Translations under genes and position numbers: made by a program
The notes under the pieces: generated by a model
The model's database searches: none
What the model was told of the DNA's origin: nothing
Seen by the model: the letters and a program-made list of their open reading frames with translations, nothing else
Origin: an uncultured Oscillospiraceae bacterium
GTDB lineage: Bacteria; Bacillota; Clostridia; Oscillospirales; Oscillospiraceae
Assembly: GCA_934662925.1 (NCBI GenBank)
Contig: CAKUKL010000122.1
Location: forward strand, 1 to 5,358
Length of the DNA stretch: 5,358 nucleotides
Reading direction: 5' to 3'
Shown: piece after piece, positions 1 through 5,358 of the stretch
Numbering within the stretch: the first letter of the stretch is position 1
How the letters are laid out: each line of letters opens with the position of its first letter

Positions 1-366
1 GTACCCACCTTCGGCATGGTGAAGGACGACCGCCACCGCACCCGGGCGCTGGTGGACGAAAACGGCCGGGAGATCGGCATCCAGCAGAATCAGGCCATTT
101 TCTCCCTCATCGGCCGGATTCAGGAGGAGACCCACCGCTTTGCCATCGAGTTCCACCGCCAGCAGCAGGCGAGCCACCTGAAGGGCTCGGCGCTGGACGG
201 CATCCCCGGCATCGGCCCCACCCGGAAGGCGGCGCTGCTCAAGCGGTTCAAGAGCGTCAAGGGCGTGAAGGCGGCCAGCCTCGCGGAGCTTTCCGAGGTG
301 CTGCCCAAGAACGCCGCCAAGGCGGTCTATCAGCATTTTCAGACAGAAAAAACGCCCGGCGCCTGA
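1..366 (+). CDS. uvrC: UvrABC excinuclease subunit C, C-terminal part (5' truncated by window edge)
   Basis: This is the last 121 residues of UvrC, the nuclease subunit that cuts on both sides of a DNA lesion in nucleotide excision repair. The reading frame is open from base 1, so the gene begins outside the window; an ATG at 16 is an internal Met. Visible are the end of the RNase H-like endonuclease domain, with the typical VKDDRHRT block (fragment residues 7-14) and ETHRFA block (about 43-48). Both match regions that carry catalytic Asp and His in characterised UvrC proteins. A double helix-hairpin-helix DNA-binding domain follows from about residue 65, starting with GIPGIG (67-72). Full UvrC is about 600 residues, so roughly one fifth is present. 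The end looks natural (TGA at 364-366). ribF follows after 33 nt on the same strand, so the two are probably co-transcribed. Family assignment is secure. Confidence 0.95.
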   Translation, partial: VPTFGMVKDDRHRTRALVDENGREIGIQQNQAIFSLIGRIQEETHRFAIEFHRQQQASHLKGSALDGIPGIGPTRKAALLKRFKSVKGVKAASLAELSEVLPKNAAKAVYQHFQTEKTPGA

Positions 367-386
367 GCCCGGCATTTCGATCAACT

Positions 387-390
387 GGAG
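387..390 (+). promoter_or_regulatory. Ribosome binding site of ribF
   Basis: GGAG lies 9 nt upstream of the ATG at 400, inside the 33-nt gap after uvrC. It supports this ATG as the ribF start. The gap is far too short for an FMN riboswitch, so none acts at this position. Confidence 0.7.
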
Positions 391-399
391 ACAGAGATT

Positions 400-1299
400 A
401 TGGGACAGAAAAAACGAGTCATCGCGCTGGGCTTTTTTGACGGCGTGCATCTGGGCCACGGGGCGCTGCTGCGCCGGGTGACGGAGCAGGCGGCCCGGGA
501 GGGCTGCGTCCCCGCGGCGGTCACCTACGACCACCACCCGAAGAACGTCATCCCCGGGGCGGAGCACGTGGACCTCATCAACACGCCGGAGGACCGGGCG
601 GGGCTGATGCGCCGCCTGTACGGCATCGAGGAGGTCATCGTCCTGCCCTTCGACGCCCATATGCGGGATATGTACTGGCGGGATTTCGTTACGGAGCTGC
701 TGGTGAAGGAGTACGGCGCGGTTCATCTGGTGGCGGGCCATGACAACCACTTCGGCCGGAAGGGCGAGGGGGACTCCGCCCGCCTGCAGGCCCTGTGCGG
801 CGAGCTGGGGCTGGGCTGCGACATCATCGGCGAGGTGATGCTGGACGGCATCGTCATCTCGTCCACCCACATCCGCACCCTCATTCAGGCGGGGGATATG
901 GAGGGGGCCGCCCGGTTCCTGGGCCATCCCCATGTGCTGACCGGCCCGGTGGTCCACGGCAAGCAGCTGGGCCGCACCATCGGCATCCCCACGTCCAATC
1001 TGGTGGTGCCGGAGGGAGTGCTCATGCCCGCCTTCGGCGTGTACGCCACCAAGGTCTGGGTGGGCGAGCGGGACTATCTGGCCGTCACCAACGTGGGCGT
1101 GCGCCCCACGGTGGACGACCACTCCCACCGGGTGACGGTGGAGCCGTGGATCCTCGACTTTGACGGCGACCTGTACGGCAAGGAGATCCGGGTGGAGTTC
1201 CATCAGCAGCTCCGCCGGGAGCGGAAGTTCGGCTCCATTGAGGAGCTGCGAGCCGCCATCCTGAAAAACGCGGACGAGACGCGGGAATATTTCAGATGA
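400..1299 (+). CDS. ribF: Bifunctional riboflavin kinase / FAD synthetase (FMN adenylyltransferase)
   Basis: RibF phosphorylates riboflavin to FMN and then adenylates FMN to FAD in the cytoplasm. The 299-residue length is normal for the bacterial bifunctional enzyme. The N-terminal nucleotidyltransferase domain (about 5-160) starts with GFFDGVHLGH (11-20), which contains the HxGH nucleotide-binding motif. It also has the GHDNHFGRKGEGD segment (113-125) and ISSTHIR (153-159). The C-terminal flavokinase domain (about 180-299) shows GRTIGIPTSNL (191-201) with the conserved PTxN, NVGVRPT (231-237), and the VEPWILDFDGDLYG block (247-260), where Glu248 fits the catalytic position. The VEPW wording is a small variant of the commoner VETH. 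The ATG at 400 is supported by a GGAG 9 nt upstream. It follows uvrC by 33 nt, whereas in many Firmicutes ribF lies with truB and rbfA, so a second paralog elsewhere is possible. A strong hairpin directly abuts its stop codon. Confidence 0.95.
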   Translation: MGQKKRVIALGFFDGVHLGHGALLRRVTEQAAREGCVPAAVTYDHHPKNVIPGAEHVDLINTPEDRAGLMRRLYGIEEVIVLPFDAHMRDMYWRDFVTELLVKEYGAVHLVAGHDNHFGRKGEGDSARLQALCGELGLGCDIIGEVMLDGIVISSTHIRTLIQAGDMEGAARFLGHPHVLTGPVVHGKQLGRTIGIPTSNLVVPEGVLMPAFGVYATKVWVGERDYLAVTNVGVRPTVDDHSHRVTVEPWILDFDGDLYGKEIRVEFHQQLRRERKFGSIEELRAAILKNADETREYFR

Positions 1300-1333
1300 A
1301 AAACCCCGGGGCGCAGGCGCGCCCCGGGGTTTT
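1300..1333. terminator. Bidirectional intrinsic terminator between convergent ribF and kdgK
   Basis: A perfect 15-bp inverted repeat (1300-1314 and 1319-1333) closes on a 4-nt loop AGGC (1315-1318). The stem core is CCCCGGGGCGC, flanked by AAAA on the left and TTTT on the right. On the plus strand it ends in TTTTCGTTTCG, giving a U-rich tail after ribF. On the minus strand the A run (1299-1303) gives a U tract after kdgK. It begins right after the ribF stop (TGA 1297-1299), and kdgK ends 28 nt to its right. The symmetry and convergent setting support termination in both directions. Confidence 0.9.
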
Positions 1334-1361
1334 CGTTTCGTGATGCTGTGCGTGATGCGGT

Positions 1362-2459
1362 TCAGCGCTGGACTCTTGCGCCCTTTCCGCTCATGACGGC
1401 TTCGACTTCCTTTTTGCTTGCCATGGTGGTGTCGCCCGGGGTAGTCATGGCTAGCGCGCCGTGCGCCGCGCCGTAGTTCACGGCGATCTGCGGATCGCCG
1501 GTGGTCATCAGGCCGTAGATCAGGCCGGAGGCGAAGGAATCCCCGCCGCCCACGCGGTCCATGATCTCAAGACCCTTGTAGTCCGCGGACATGCAGATCT
1601 GCCCGTCGCCCCAGCACAGGGCGCTCCAGTCGTTTACCGTCGCCGTTTTGACCTCCCGCAGGGTGGTGGCCACGGCTTTGAAGTTGGGGTAGGTCCGCAC
1701 CGCCTCCTCGATCATGCGGCGGTAGCCGTCCACGCTCAGCTTTTTCAGACCCTCGTCGTTGCCTTCGATCTGGAAGCCGAGACAGGCGGTGAAGTCCTCC
1801 TCGTTGCCGATCATGACGTCCACATAGGGCGCGATCTCCCGGTTGACCTCTCTGGCCCGGTCGATCCCGCCGATGGCCTCCCACATGGAGGGGCGGTAGT
1901 TCAGGTCGTAGGAGACGACGGTGCCGTATTTTTTGGCCGTTTTGATGGCCTCGATGGTGGTTTCGCAGGAGCTGTCCGACAGAGCGGCGTAGATGCCGCC
2001 GGTGTGGAGCCAGCGGACGCCCAGCTTGCCGAATATGTACTCAAAGTCGAAGTCGCCGGGCTTCATCTGAGAGATGGCGGTGTTGGCGCGGTCGGAGCAG
2101 CCGATGGCGCCCCGAATGCCGAAGCCGCGCTCGGTAAAGTTCAGCCCGTTGCGGCAGGTGCGGCCGATGCCGTCCGTTTTCATCCAGCGGATCAGGGAAG
2201 TGTCCACGCCGCCCTGAAGGATCAGGTCCTCCATCAGGCGGCCGACTTCGTTATCGGCAAAGGCGGTGATGACGGCGGTCTTCAGTCCGAAGCACCGGCG
2301 CAGCCCGCGGATGACGTTGTATTCGCCGCCGCCCTCCCAGACGCGGAAGGAGCGCGCGGTCTTGATGCGGCCCTCTCCCGGGTCAAGACGGAGCATGACT
2401 TCGCCGAGGGAAACGGCGTCAAAGGTGTATTCACCGGCCGGTTTCAAGTTCAGATCCAT
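1362..2459 (-). CDS. kdgK: 2-keto-3-deoxygluconate kinase, PfkB family
   Basis: This kinase phosphorylates 2-keto-3-deoxygluconate (KDG) to KDPG with ATP, the step before the aldolase encoded just upstream. The 365-residue protein has the ribokinase/PfkB fold. The N-terminal signature region has GEVMLRLDPGEGR (19-31) and the sugar-binding GGGEYN (43-48). VSYDLNYRP (182-190) and IGNEEDF (217-223) are mid-domain family blocks. The C-terminal PfkB signature is DRVGGGDSFASG (301-312), with Asp307 as the expected catalytic base. The usual GAGD reads GGGD here, a variant I recall from clostridial KdgK-like proteins. The protein is somewhat longer than the roughly 310-340 residues of many KdgK enzymes, with extra sequence around residues 95-145. 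The ATG (2457-2459) lies 3 nt after the kdgA stop, with an AGAGGT ribosome binding site inside the end of kdgA, so translation is probably coupled. It is the last gene of the operon. The sugar specificity comes from similarity and context; other PfkB sugar kinases are less likely. Confidence 0.9.
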   Translation of the reverse strand: MDLNLKPAGEYTFDAVSLGEVMLRLDPGEGRIKTARSFRVWEGGGEYNVIRGLRRCFGLKTAVITAFADNEVGRLMEDLILQGGVDTSLIRWMKTDGIGRTCRNGLNFTERGFGIRGAIGCSDRANTAISQMKPGDFDFEYIFGKLGVRWLHTGGIYAALSDSSCETTIEAIKTAKKYGTVVSYDLNYRPSMWEAIGGIDRAREVNREIAPYVDVMIGNEEDFTACLGFQIEGNDEGLKKLSVDGYRRMIEEAVRTYPNFKAVATTLREVKTATVNDWSALCWGDGQICMSADYKGLEIMDRVGGGDSFASGLIYGLMTTGDPQIAVNYGAAHGALAMTTPGDTTMASKKEVEAVMSGKGARVQR

Positions 2460-2462
2460 AAT

Positions 2463-3101
2463 TCAACCTCTGCTTTCCCGGACGATCGCGGCGGCCTGCC
2501 GGACAAGCTCCGTGATCTGCGCGAAGTCGTGCGCGCGGATGAGTTCCTTGCTGACCATCCAGCTTCCGCCGCAGGCCAGGACCCGGGGGTGATCCAGATA
2601 GCTCCTCAGGTTCGACGCGTTGATGCCGCCGGTGGGCATGAAGCGAAGCCCGGTGTACGGCGCCGCCAGCGCCTTGATGGTTTTCAGGCCGCCCATGGCC
2701 TCCGCGGGGAAGAATTTGACCACGCCGAGCCCCAGCTCCATGGCCTGCTCGATCTCGCTGGGTGTGCAGCAGCCCGGCGCGGCGGGAACGCCTTTTTCCA
2801 GGCAGTGCCGGACCACGTTGGGGTTCAGGCCGGGGCTGACGATGAATTTTGCCCCGGCGGCCACGGCCCGATCGACCTGCTGGGTGGTCAGAACGGTCCC
2901 CGCCCCCACCAGCATGTCCGGGTAAGCCGCGGCGATCCGCCGGATGGACTCCTCCGCTGCGGCGGTCCGGAAGGTCACCTCCGCGCAGGGAAGCCCGCCG
3001 TCGATCAGCGCCGCGGCCAGCGGCAGGGCGTCGTCCGGGTCATCCAGCGCGATGACGGGGATGACGCCGAATTTTTCCAGCTTTTCAAAGGTCGTATCCA
3101 T
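2463..3101 (-). CDS. kdgA: KDPG/KHG aldolase (2-keto-3-deoxy-6-phosphogluconate aldolase)
   Basis: This class I aldolase cleaves KDPG to pyruvate and glyceraldehyde-3-phosphate, the last step of Entner-Doudoroff-type uronate breakdown; many members also act on 2-keto-4-hydroxyglutarate. The 212-residue length is normal for this single-domain TIM barrel. Visible motifs are EVTFRT (41-46), with the catalytic Glu41 and Arg45; GAGTVL (66-71); the GCCTPSE loop (110-116); VKFFPAE (128-134), whose Lys129 is the expected Schiff-base lysine; and PTGGI (156-160). The E, R, T and K positions all sit four residues earlier than E45, R49, T73 and K133 of the E. coli enzyme, so the catalytic set is intact. 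The ATG at 3099-3101 has a GGAGG 9 nt upstream. It follows the enolase-superfamily gene by 26 nt and precedes kdgK by 3 nt. Confidence 0.95.
   Translation of the reverse strand: MDTTFEKLEKFGVIPVIALDDPDDALPLAAALIDGGLPCAEVTFRTAAAEESIRRIAAAYPDMLVGAGTVLTTQQVDRAVAAGAKFIVSPGLNPNVVRHCLEKGVPAAPGCCTPSEIEQAMELGLGVVKFFPAEAMGGLKTIKALAAPYTGLRFMPTGGINASNLRSYLDHPRVLACGGSWMVSKELIRAHDFAQITELVRQAAAIVRESRG
2466..2471 (-). promoter_or_regulatory. Ribosome binding site of kdgK embedded in the end of kdgA
   Basis: AGAGGT, read on the minus strand, encodes the last Arg-Gly of KdgA and lies 6 nt upstream of the kdgK ATG, with the kdgA TGA in the spacer. This arrangement suggests translational coupling of kinase and aldolase. 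Confidence 0.7.
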
Positions 3102-3110
3102 ATTGCTTGA

Positions 3111-3115
3111 CCTCC
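3111..3115 (-). promoter_or_regulatory. Ribosome binding site of kdgA
   Basis: GGAGG on the minus strand lies 9 nt upstream of the kdgA ATG, in the 26-nt gap after the enolase-superfamily gene. It is a strong match to the anti-Shine-Dalgarno sequence and fixes the kdgA start. Confidence 0.75.
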
Positions 3116-3127
3116 ATTTTCAGATAC

Positions 3128-4303
3128 TCAGTTGTTGGGCCAGTACGCGCCCAGCGATTCGTCGATCGACGCCGCGTAGTCGATGTTCAGGCCGAAGCCC
3201 GGGGCGTCCGGGATGCGGAACACGCCGTTTTCCAGCTTGTAGCCGCTCTCGTCGATGCCCTCGCACCGGCCGATGACGGTCTCGATGGTGGGGACGGTGA
3301 AGGGGAACGCCGCCTCAAGATGGGCGCAGTAGTACGTCTTGAGAATGCAGTCCCACGCGTGGGGAGAGGCCAGCTTGCCCTCCTGCGCGGCCCATTTCAG
3401 GAGCTTTCGCCACTCGGTGAAGCCGAGGTAGTAGAGGTCGGGCTGGATCACGTCGATCAGCCCTTTGGCGCTCAGGTCGAAGAGGGTGGGCATATGCGTC
3501 CGGGACTCGCCGTCGGCGATCATGGTCCTGGGGCGGTGTTTGGCGATGTAGTCCTTGAGGACAGTCAGATCCGCTTCGTTTTCCCGCATGGGCTCCTCAA
3601 ACCAGTAGATGGGGACATTTTTGACGCCCTCCAGAAAATCGATGGCGTCCTCCACGGAGTAGCCGTCGTTGGCGTCCACCAGCAGTTCTGCCGACGGGAA
3701 CGCTTCATGGATCCGGCACACGAGCTCGATGTCCCGCTGAAGGCCGGCGTCATGATCCATCCAGGTCTTGCCCCGGCCGATCTTGATCTTGAGGGCGGTG
3801 TGTCCCAGCGCGATGTCATACGCGCAGTCGTCCAGCACCCGCTGGATGCCCCAGGGAGCCTGTTCCGGGATGATATCGTTCATGTAGATGGCGCCGTCGT
3901 AGGCCCGGGCGTACCGGCCCGCTTCCGGGTTGAGCATCCGGGCCACGGGAATGCCCAGGATTCGGCCCGCCAGATCGTGAAGGGCCAGGTCAAAGGGGGC
4001 GTACACGCCGTCCAGAATACCGGTGCCGGCGGAAAAGACCTCCGTCAGCTTTTTGCCCTTCAGCTGCTCCGCGGCCTCCATGGCCATTTTGGGCGGACGG
4101 CTGAGGGTGGCCCAGCCGCTGGCGCCCTGATCGGTGAAGAGCCGGACGGCCTCGATGGTCCCGCCGAAGCCGTGATAGCTTTTAATGGCGTTTTTGCCCA
4201 GCAGCCGGGGGTAGACCTGACGGAAATGGACGAATTCCACCCGGTCGATCCTGTGCAGGGAAAGCGCCTCGTCGTACTGACATGCGCACGGTTCAAAATT
4301 CAT
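3128..4303 (-). CDS. Enolase-superfamily protein, mandelate racemase subgroup; probable acid-sugar dehydratase
   Basis: This is a 391-residue cytoplasmic enzyme with an N-terminal capping domain and a C-terminal TIM barrel. Members of this group abstract a proton next to a carboxylate with Mg2+ help; many dehydrate aldonates or aldarates. From the ATG at 4303, the catalytic set reads KIK (172-174), Asp210 in LLVDAND, Glu236 in FEEP, Glu266 in ADGES, Asp289 in QPD and His315 in SPHAW. This gives a KxK base, three metal ligands and a His-Asp dyad, typical of the mandelate racemase subgroup. Position between the KDG-forming dehydrogenase and kdgA suggests it makes KDG, for example from gluconate, mannonate or another hexonate, but I cannot assign the substrate. 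About 18 residues with Cys-Ala-Cys (6-8) precede the first beta strand. A TTG at 4309 would add two residues but sits only 2 nt from the ribosome binding site, so the ATG is preferred. The superfamily call is firm and the exact reaction open. Confidence 0.88.
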   Translation of the reverse strand: MNFEPCACQYDEALSLHRIDRVEFVHFRQVYPRLLGKNAIKSYHGFGGTIEAVRLFTDQGASGWATLSRPPKMAMEAAEQLKGKKLTEVFSAGTGILDGVYAPFDLALHDLAGRILGIPVARMLNPEAGRYARAYDGAIYMNDIIPEQAPWGIQRVLDDCAYDIALGHTALKIKIGRGKTWMDHDAGLQRDIELVCRIHEAFPSAELLVDANDGYSVEDAIDFLEGVKNVPIYWFEEPMRENEADLTVLKDYIAKHRPRTMIADGESRTHMPTLFDLSAKGLIDVIQPDLYYLGFTEWRKLLKWAAQEGKLASPHAWDCILKTYYCAHLEAAFPFTVPTIETVIGRCEGIDESGYKLENGVFRIPDAPGFGLNIDYAASIDESLGAYWPNN

Positions 4304-4311
4304 GATCAATG

Positions 4312-4317
4312 CTCCTT
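4312..4317 (-). promoter_or_regulatory. Ribosome binding site deciding the start of the enolase-superfamily gene
   Basis: AAGGAG on the minus strand is 8 nt from the ATG at 4303 but only 2 nt from the upstream in-frame TTG at 4309. The spacing favours the ATG and trims two residues (Met-Ile) from the longest reading frame. Confidence 0.75.
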
Positions 4318-4327
4318 TTCCGCCGGG

Positions 4328-5128
4328 TCACGGCTGCTTTCCGATATAGGCCAGAATACCGCCGTCCACATACACCACCTGTCCGTTGACGAAATCCGAC
4401 GCGGCGGATGCCAGAAATACGGCGGTGCCCTGCAGATCCTGTGTGGTGCCCCAGCGCGCCGCCGGTGTTTTGGCAACGATGAACTGGTCGAAGGGGTGGC
4501 GGCTCCCGTCGGGCTGAATCTCCCGCAGGGGGGCCGTCTGGGGGGTGGCGATATAGCCGGGGCCGATGCCGTTGCACTGGATGTTGAAGCCGCCGTACTC
4601 GGAGGCGATGTTGCGGGTGAGCATCTTCAGCCCACCCTTGGCCGCGGCGTAGGCGGAGACGGTCTCACGGCCAAGCTCGGACATCATGGAGCAGATGTTG
4701 ATGATCTTGCCGCCGCCCCGTTTGATCATGCCGGGGATGACGGCCTTCGACATGATGAACGGAGCGATCAGATCCACGTCCACGACCTGACGGAAGTCCG
4801 CCGCGGGCATTTCCGTCATGGGGACCCGCTTGATGATGCCGGCGTTGTTCACCAGAATGTCCACCGGGCCGAGATCCTGCTCGATGGAGCCGATCAGCGC
4901 GGCGACCTGAGCTTCGTCGGTGACGTCACACACATAGCCGCGGGCGTTGATCCCGGCCTCCCGGTAGGCGGCAGCGCCCCGGTCCACCAGATCCTGACGC
5001 AGGTCGTTGTAGGCGATGACGGCTCCGGCCTCCGCCAGCGCCGAGGCAACGGCAAAGCCGATGCCGTAGGTCGCGCCGGTGACCAGCGCGACCTTTCCCT
5101 TCAGGGAAAATTGATCCAAAACAGCCAT
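4328..5128 (-). CDS. kduD: Short-chain dehydrogenase, KduD / gluconate 5-dehydrogenase-like
   Basis: This NAD(P)-dependent oxidoreductase of 266 residues has the classical SDR fold. It shows TGATYGIG (17-24) for cofactor binding, NNAG (94-97), and the catalytic Ser147, Tyr160 and Lys164 in the YAAAK motif. Asp42 near the end of the second beta strand could point to NAD(H) preference, which is an inference. The C-terminal block with VDGGILAYIGKQP and the ICSMMSELGRETVSAY stretch resemble proteins usually annotated as gluconate 5-dehydrogenase. However, the gene directly follows kduI. Streptococcal relatives beside an isomerase have been described as DhuD, which interconverts 2,5-diketo-3-deoxygluconate and KDG, the KduD reaction. 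I therefore favour reduction of 2,5-diketo-3-deoxygluconate to KDG, with gluconate 5-dehydrogenase as the alternative. The ATG has AGGAGG 5 nt upstream; kduI ends 12 nt before it and the enolase-superfamily gene starts 24 nt after it. The fold is certain; the symbol rests partly on context. Confidence 0.85.
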   Translation of the reverse strand: MAVLDQFSLKGKVALVTGATYGIGFAVASALAEAGAVIAYNDLRQDLVDRGAAAYREAGINARGYVCDVTDEAQVAALIGSIEQDLGPVDILVNNAGIIKRVPMTEMPAADFRQVVDVDLIAPFIMSKAVIPGMIKRGGGKIINICSMMSELGRETVSAYAAAKGGLKMLTRNIASEYGGFNIQCNGIGPGYIATPQTAPLREIQPDGSRHPFDQFIVAKTPAARWGTTQDLQGTAVFLASAASDFVNGQVVYVDGGILAYIGKQP

Positions 5129-5133
5129 GGTAG

Positions 5134-5139
5134 CCTCCT
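5134..5139 (-). promoter_or_regulatory. Ribosome binding site of the kduD-like gene
   Basis: A full AGGAGG on the minus strand lies 5 nt before the ATG at 5126-5128 and fills most of the 12-nt gap after the kduI stop. It supports the chosen start. Confidence 0.75.
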
Positions 5140-5140
5140 G

Positions 5141-5358
5141 TTATTTCAGTTCCGCGGTGGGGATCTCGTCCATGTCGTCAAAGGCCTGATTTTCGCCGCC
5201 CATGGCCCAGATGAAGGTGTAGTTGGACGTACCGGCTCCGGCGTGGATGGACCAGGACGGGGAGATGACGGCTTCCTCGTTCCGGACGACGATATGGCGG
5301 GTCTCCTGTCCCTCGCCCATCATGTGGAAGACCACCTGATCGTCGGGGACCTCAAAAT
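5141..5358 (-). CDS. kduI: 5-keto-4-deoxyuronate isomerase, C-terminal part (5' end beyond window)
   Basis: KduI isomerises 5-keto-4-deoxyuronate (DKI), formed from unsaturated uronates released by polysaccharide lyases, to 2,5-diketo-3-deoxygluconate. Only the last 71 residues of about 275 are present. The frame stays open to the right edge, so the GTG at 5335 is an internal Val and not a start. The fragment carries [31 protein letters not shown] and [18 protein letters not shown], all closely matching the C-terminus of known KduI proteins. The His in SPSWSIH (fragment residue 38) lines up with His245 of E. coli KduI, a zinc ligand of the cupin-like active site. It is the most upstream operon gene visible and is followed after 12 nt by its pathway partner. 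The stop is TAA at 5141-5143. Confidence 0.95.
   Translation of the reverse strand, partial: FEVPDDQVVFHMMGEGQETRHIVVRNEEAVISPSWSIHAGAGTSNYTFIWAMGGENQAFDDMDEIPTAELK

Noticed and set aside
367..399. Possible FMN riboswitch before ribF.
   Set aside because: The gap is 33 nt, far shorter than an FMN aptamer, and holds only a ribosome binding site.
795..1163. A plus-strand open frame inside ribF, rich in His, Gly, Arg and Pro.
   Set aside because: It is an out-of-frame shadow of ribF; the His- and Gly-rich composition comes from GC-rich codons of the real gene.
1339..1358. Short direct repeat CGTGATGC (1339-1346 and 1351-1358) between the terminator and kdgK.
   Set aside because: Two 8-bp copies 12 nt apart can arise by chance and show no link to a known site.
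1461..3110. A 549-codon plus-strand open frame with a GTG start, antisense to kdgK and kdgA.
   Set aside because: It spans two well-supported genes and their junction on the other strand. Its translation is rich in Ala, Gly, Asp and Arg with no recognisable domain. Long antisense frames are expected in high-GC DNA with strong codon bias.
4293..4577. A minus-strand open frame overlapping the end of the dehydrogenase gene and the start of the enolase-superfamily gene.
   Set aside because: It runs in another frame through the conserved C-terminus of the dehydrogenase and shows no family motif of its own.
5141..5335. A complete 64-residue small protein starting at GTG 5335.
   Set aside because: The frame continues open to the window edge and the sequence is the C-terminus of KduI, so this is part of a longer gene.

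Overview
The window looks like chromosomal DNA of a high-GC Gram-positive anaerobe, most likely a gut Clostridia member of the Oscillospiraceae type. The reasons are high GC content, tight gene packing, strong AGGAGG-type ribosome binding sites, and proteins that resemble Firmicutes versions of UvrC, RibF, KdgK, KdgA and KduI. This placement is an inference from protein character, because no rRNA or other taxonomic marker is present.

Layout: positions 1-1299 carry two plus-strand housekeeping genes, the 3' end of uvrC (nucleotide excision repair) and a complete ribF (FMN/FAD synthesis). A perfect 15-bp hairpin at 1300-1333, with A and T tracts on either side, ends this unit. Because it is symmetric, it can also terminate the unit arriving from the other side. 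Positions 1362-5358 hold a minus-strand catabolic operon of five genes with gaps of 3 to 26 nt. In transcription order these are kduI (3' part only, running off the right edge), a KduD/gluconate-5-dehydrogenase-like short-chain dehydrogenase, an enolase-superfamily acid-sugar dehydratase candidate, a KDPG aldolase (kdgA) and a 2-keto-3-deoxygluconate kinase (kdgK). The operon promoter lies beyond the right edge.

How the genes fit together: KduI and the dehydrogenase convert the unsaturated uronate product (5-keto-4-deoxyuronate, DKI) through 2,5-diketo-3-deoxygluconate (DKII) to 2-keto-3-deoxygluconate (KDG). KdgK phosphorylates KDG to KDPG, and KdgA cleaves KDPG to pyruvate and glyceraldehyde-3-phosphate. 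The enolase-superfamily protein keeps the mandelate-racemase-type catalytic set, so it probably dehydrates an aldonate or other acid sugar, which would give the operon a second entry into KDG. The system therefore appears to serve growth on pectin, glycosaminoglycan or other uronate-containing polysaccharides, although no lyase or transporter is visible here.

I see no mobile element, CRISPR array, RNA gene or wholly novel system. The most open question is the substrate of the enolase-superfamily enzyme and the true reaction of its dehydrogenase neighbour.
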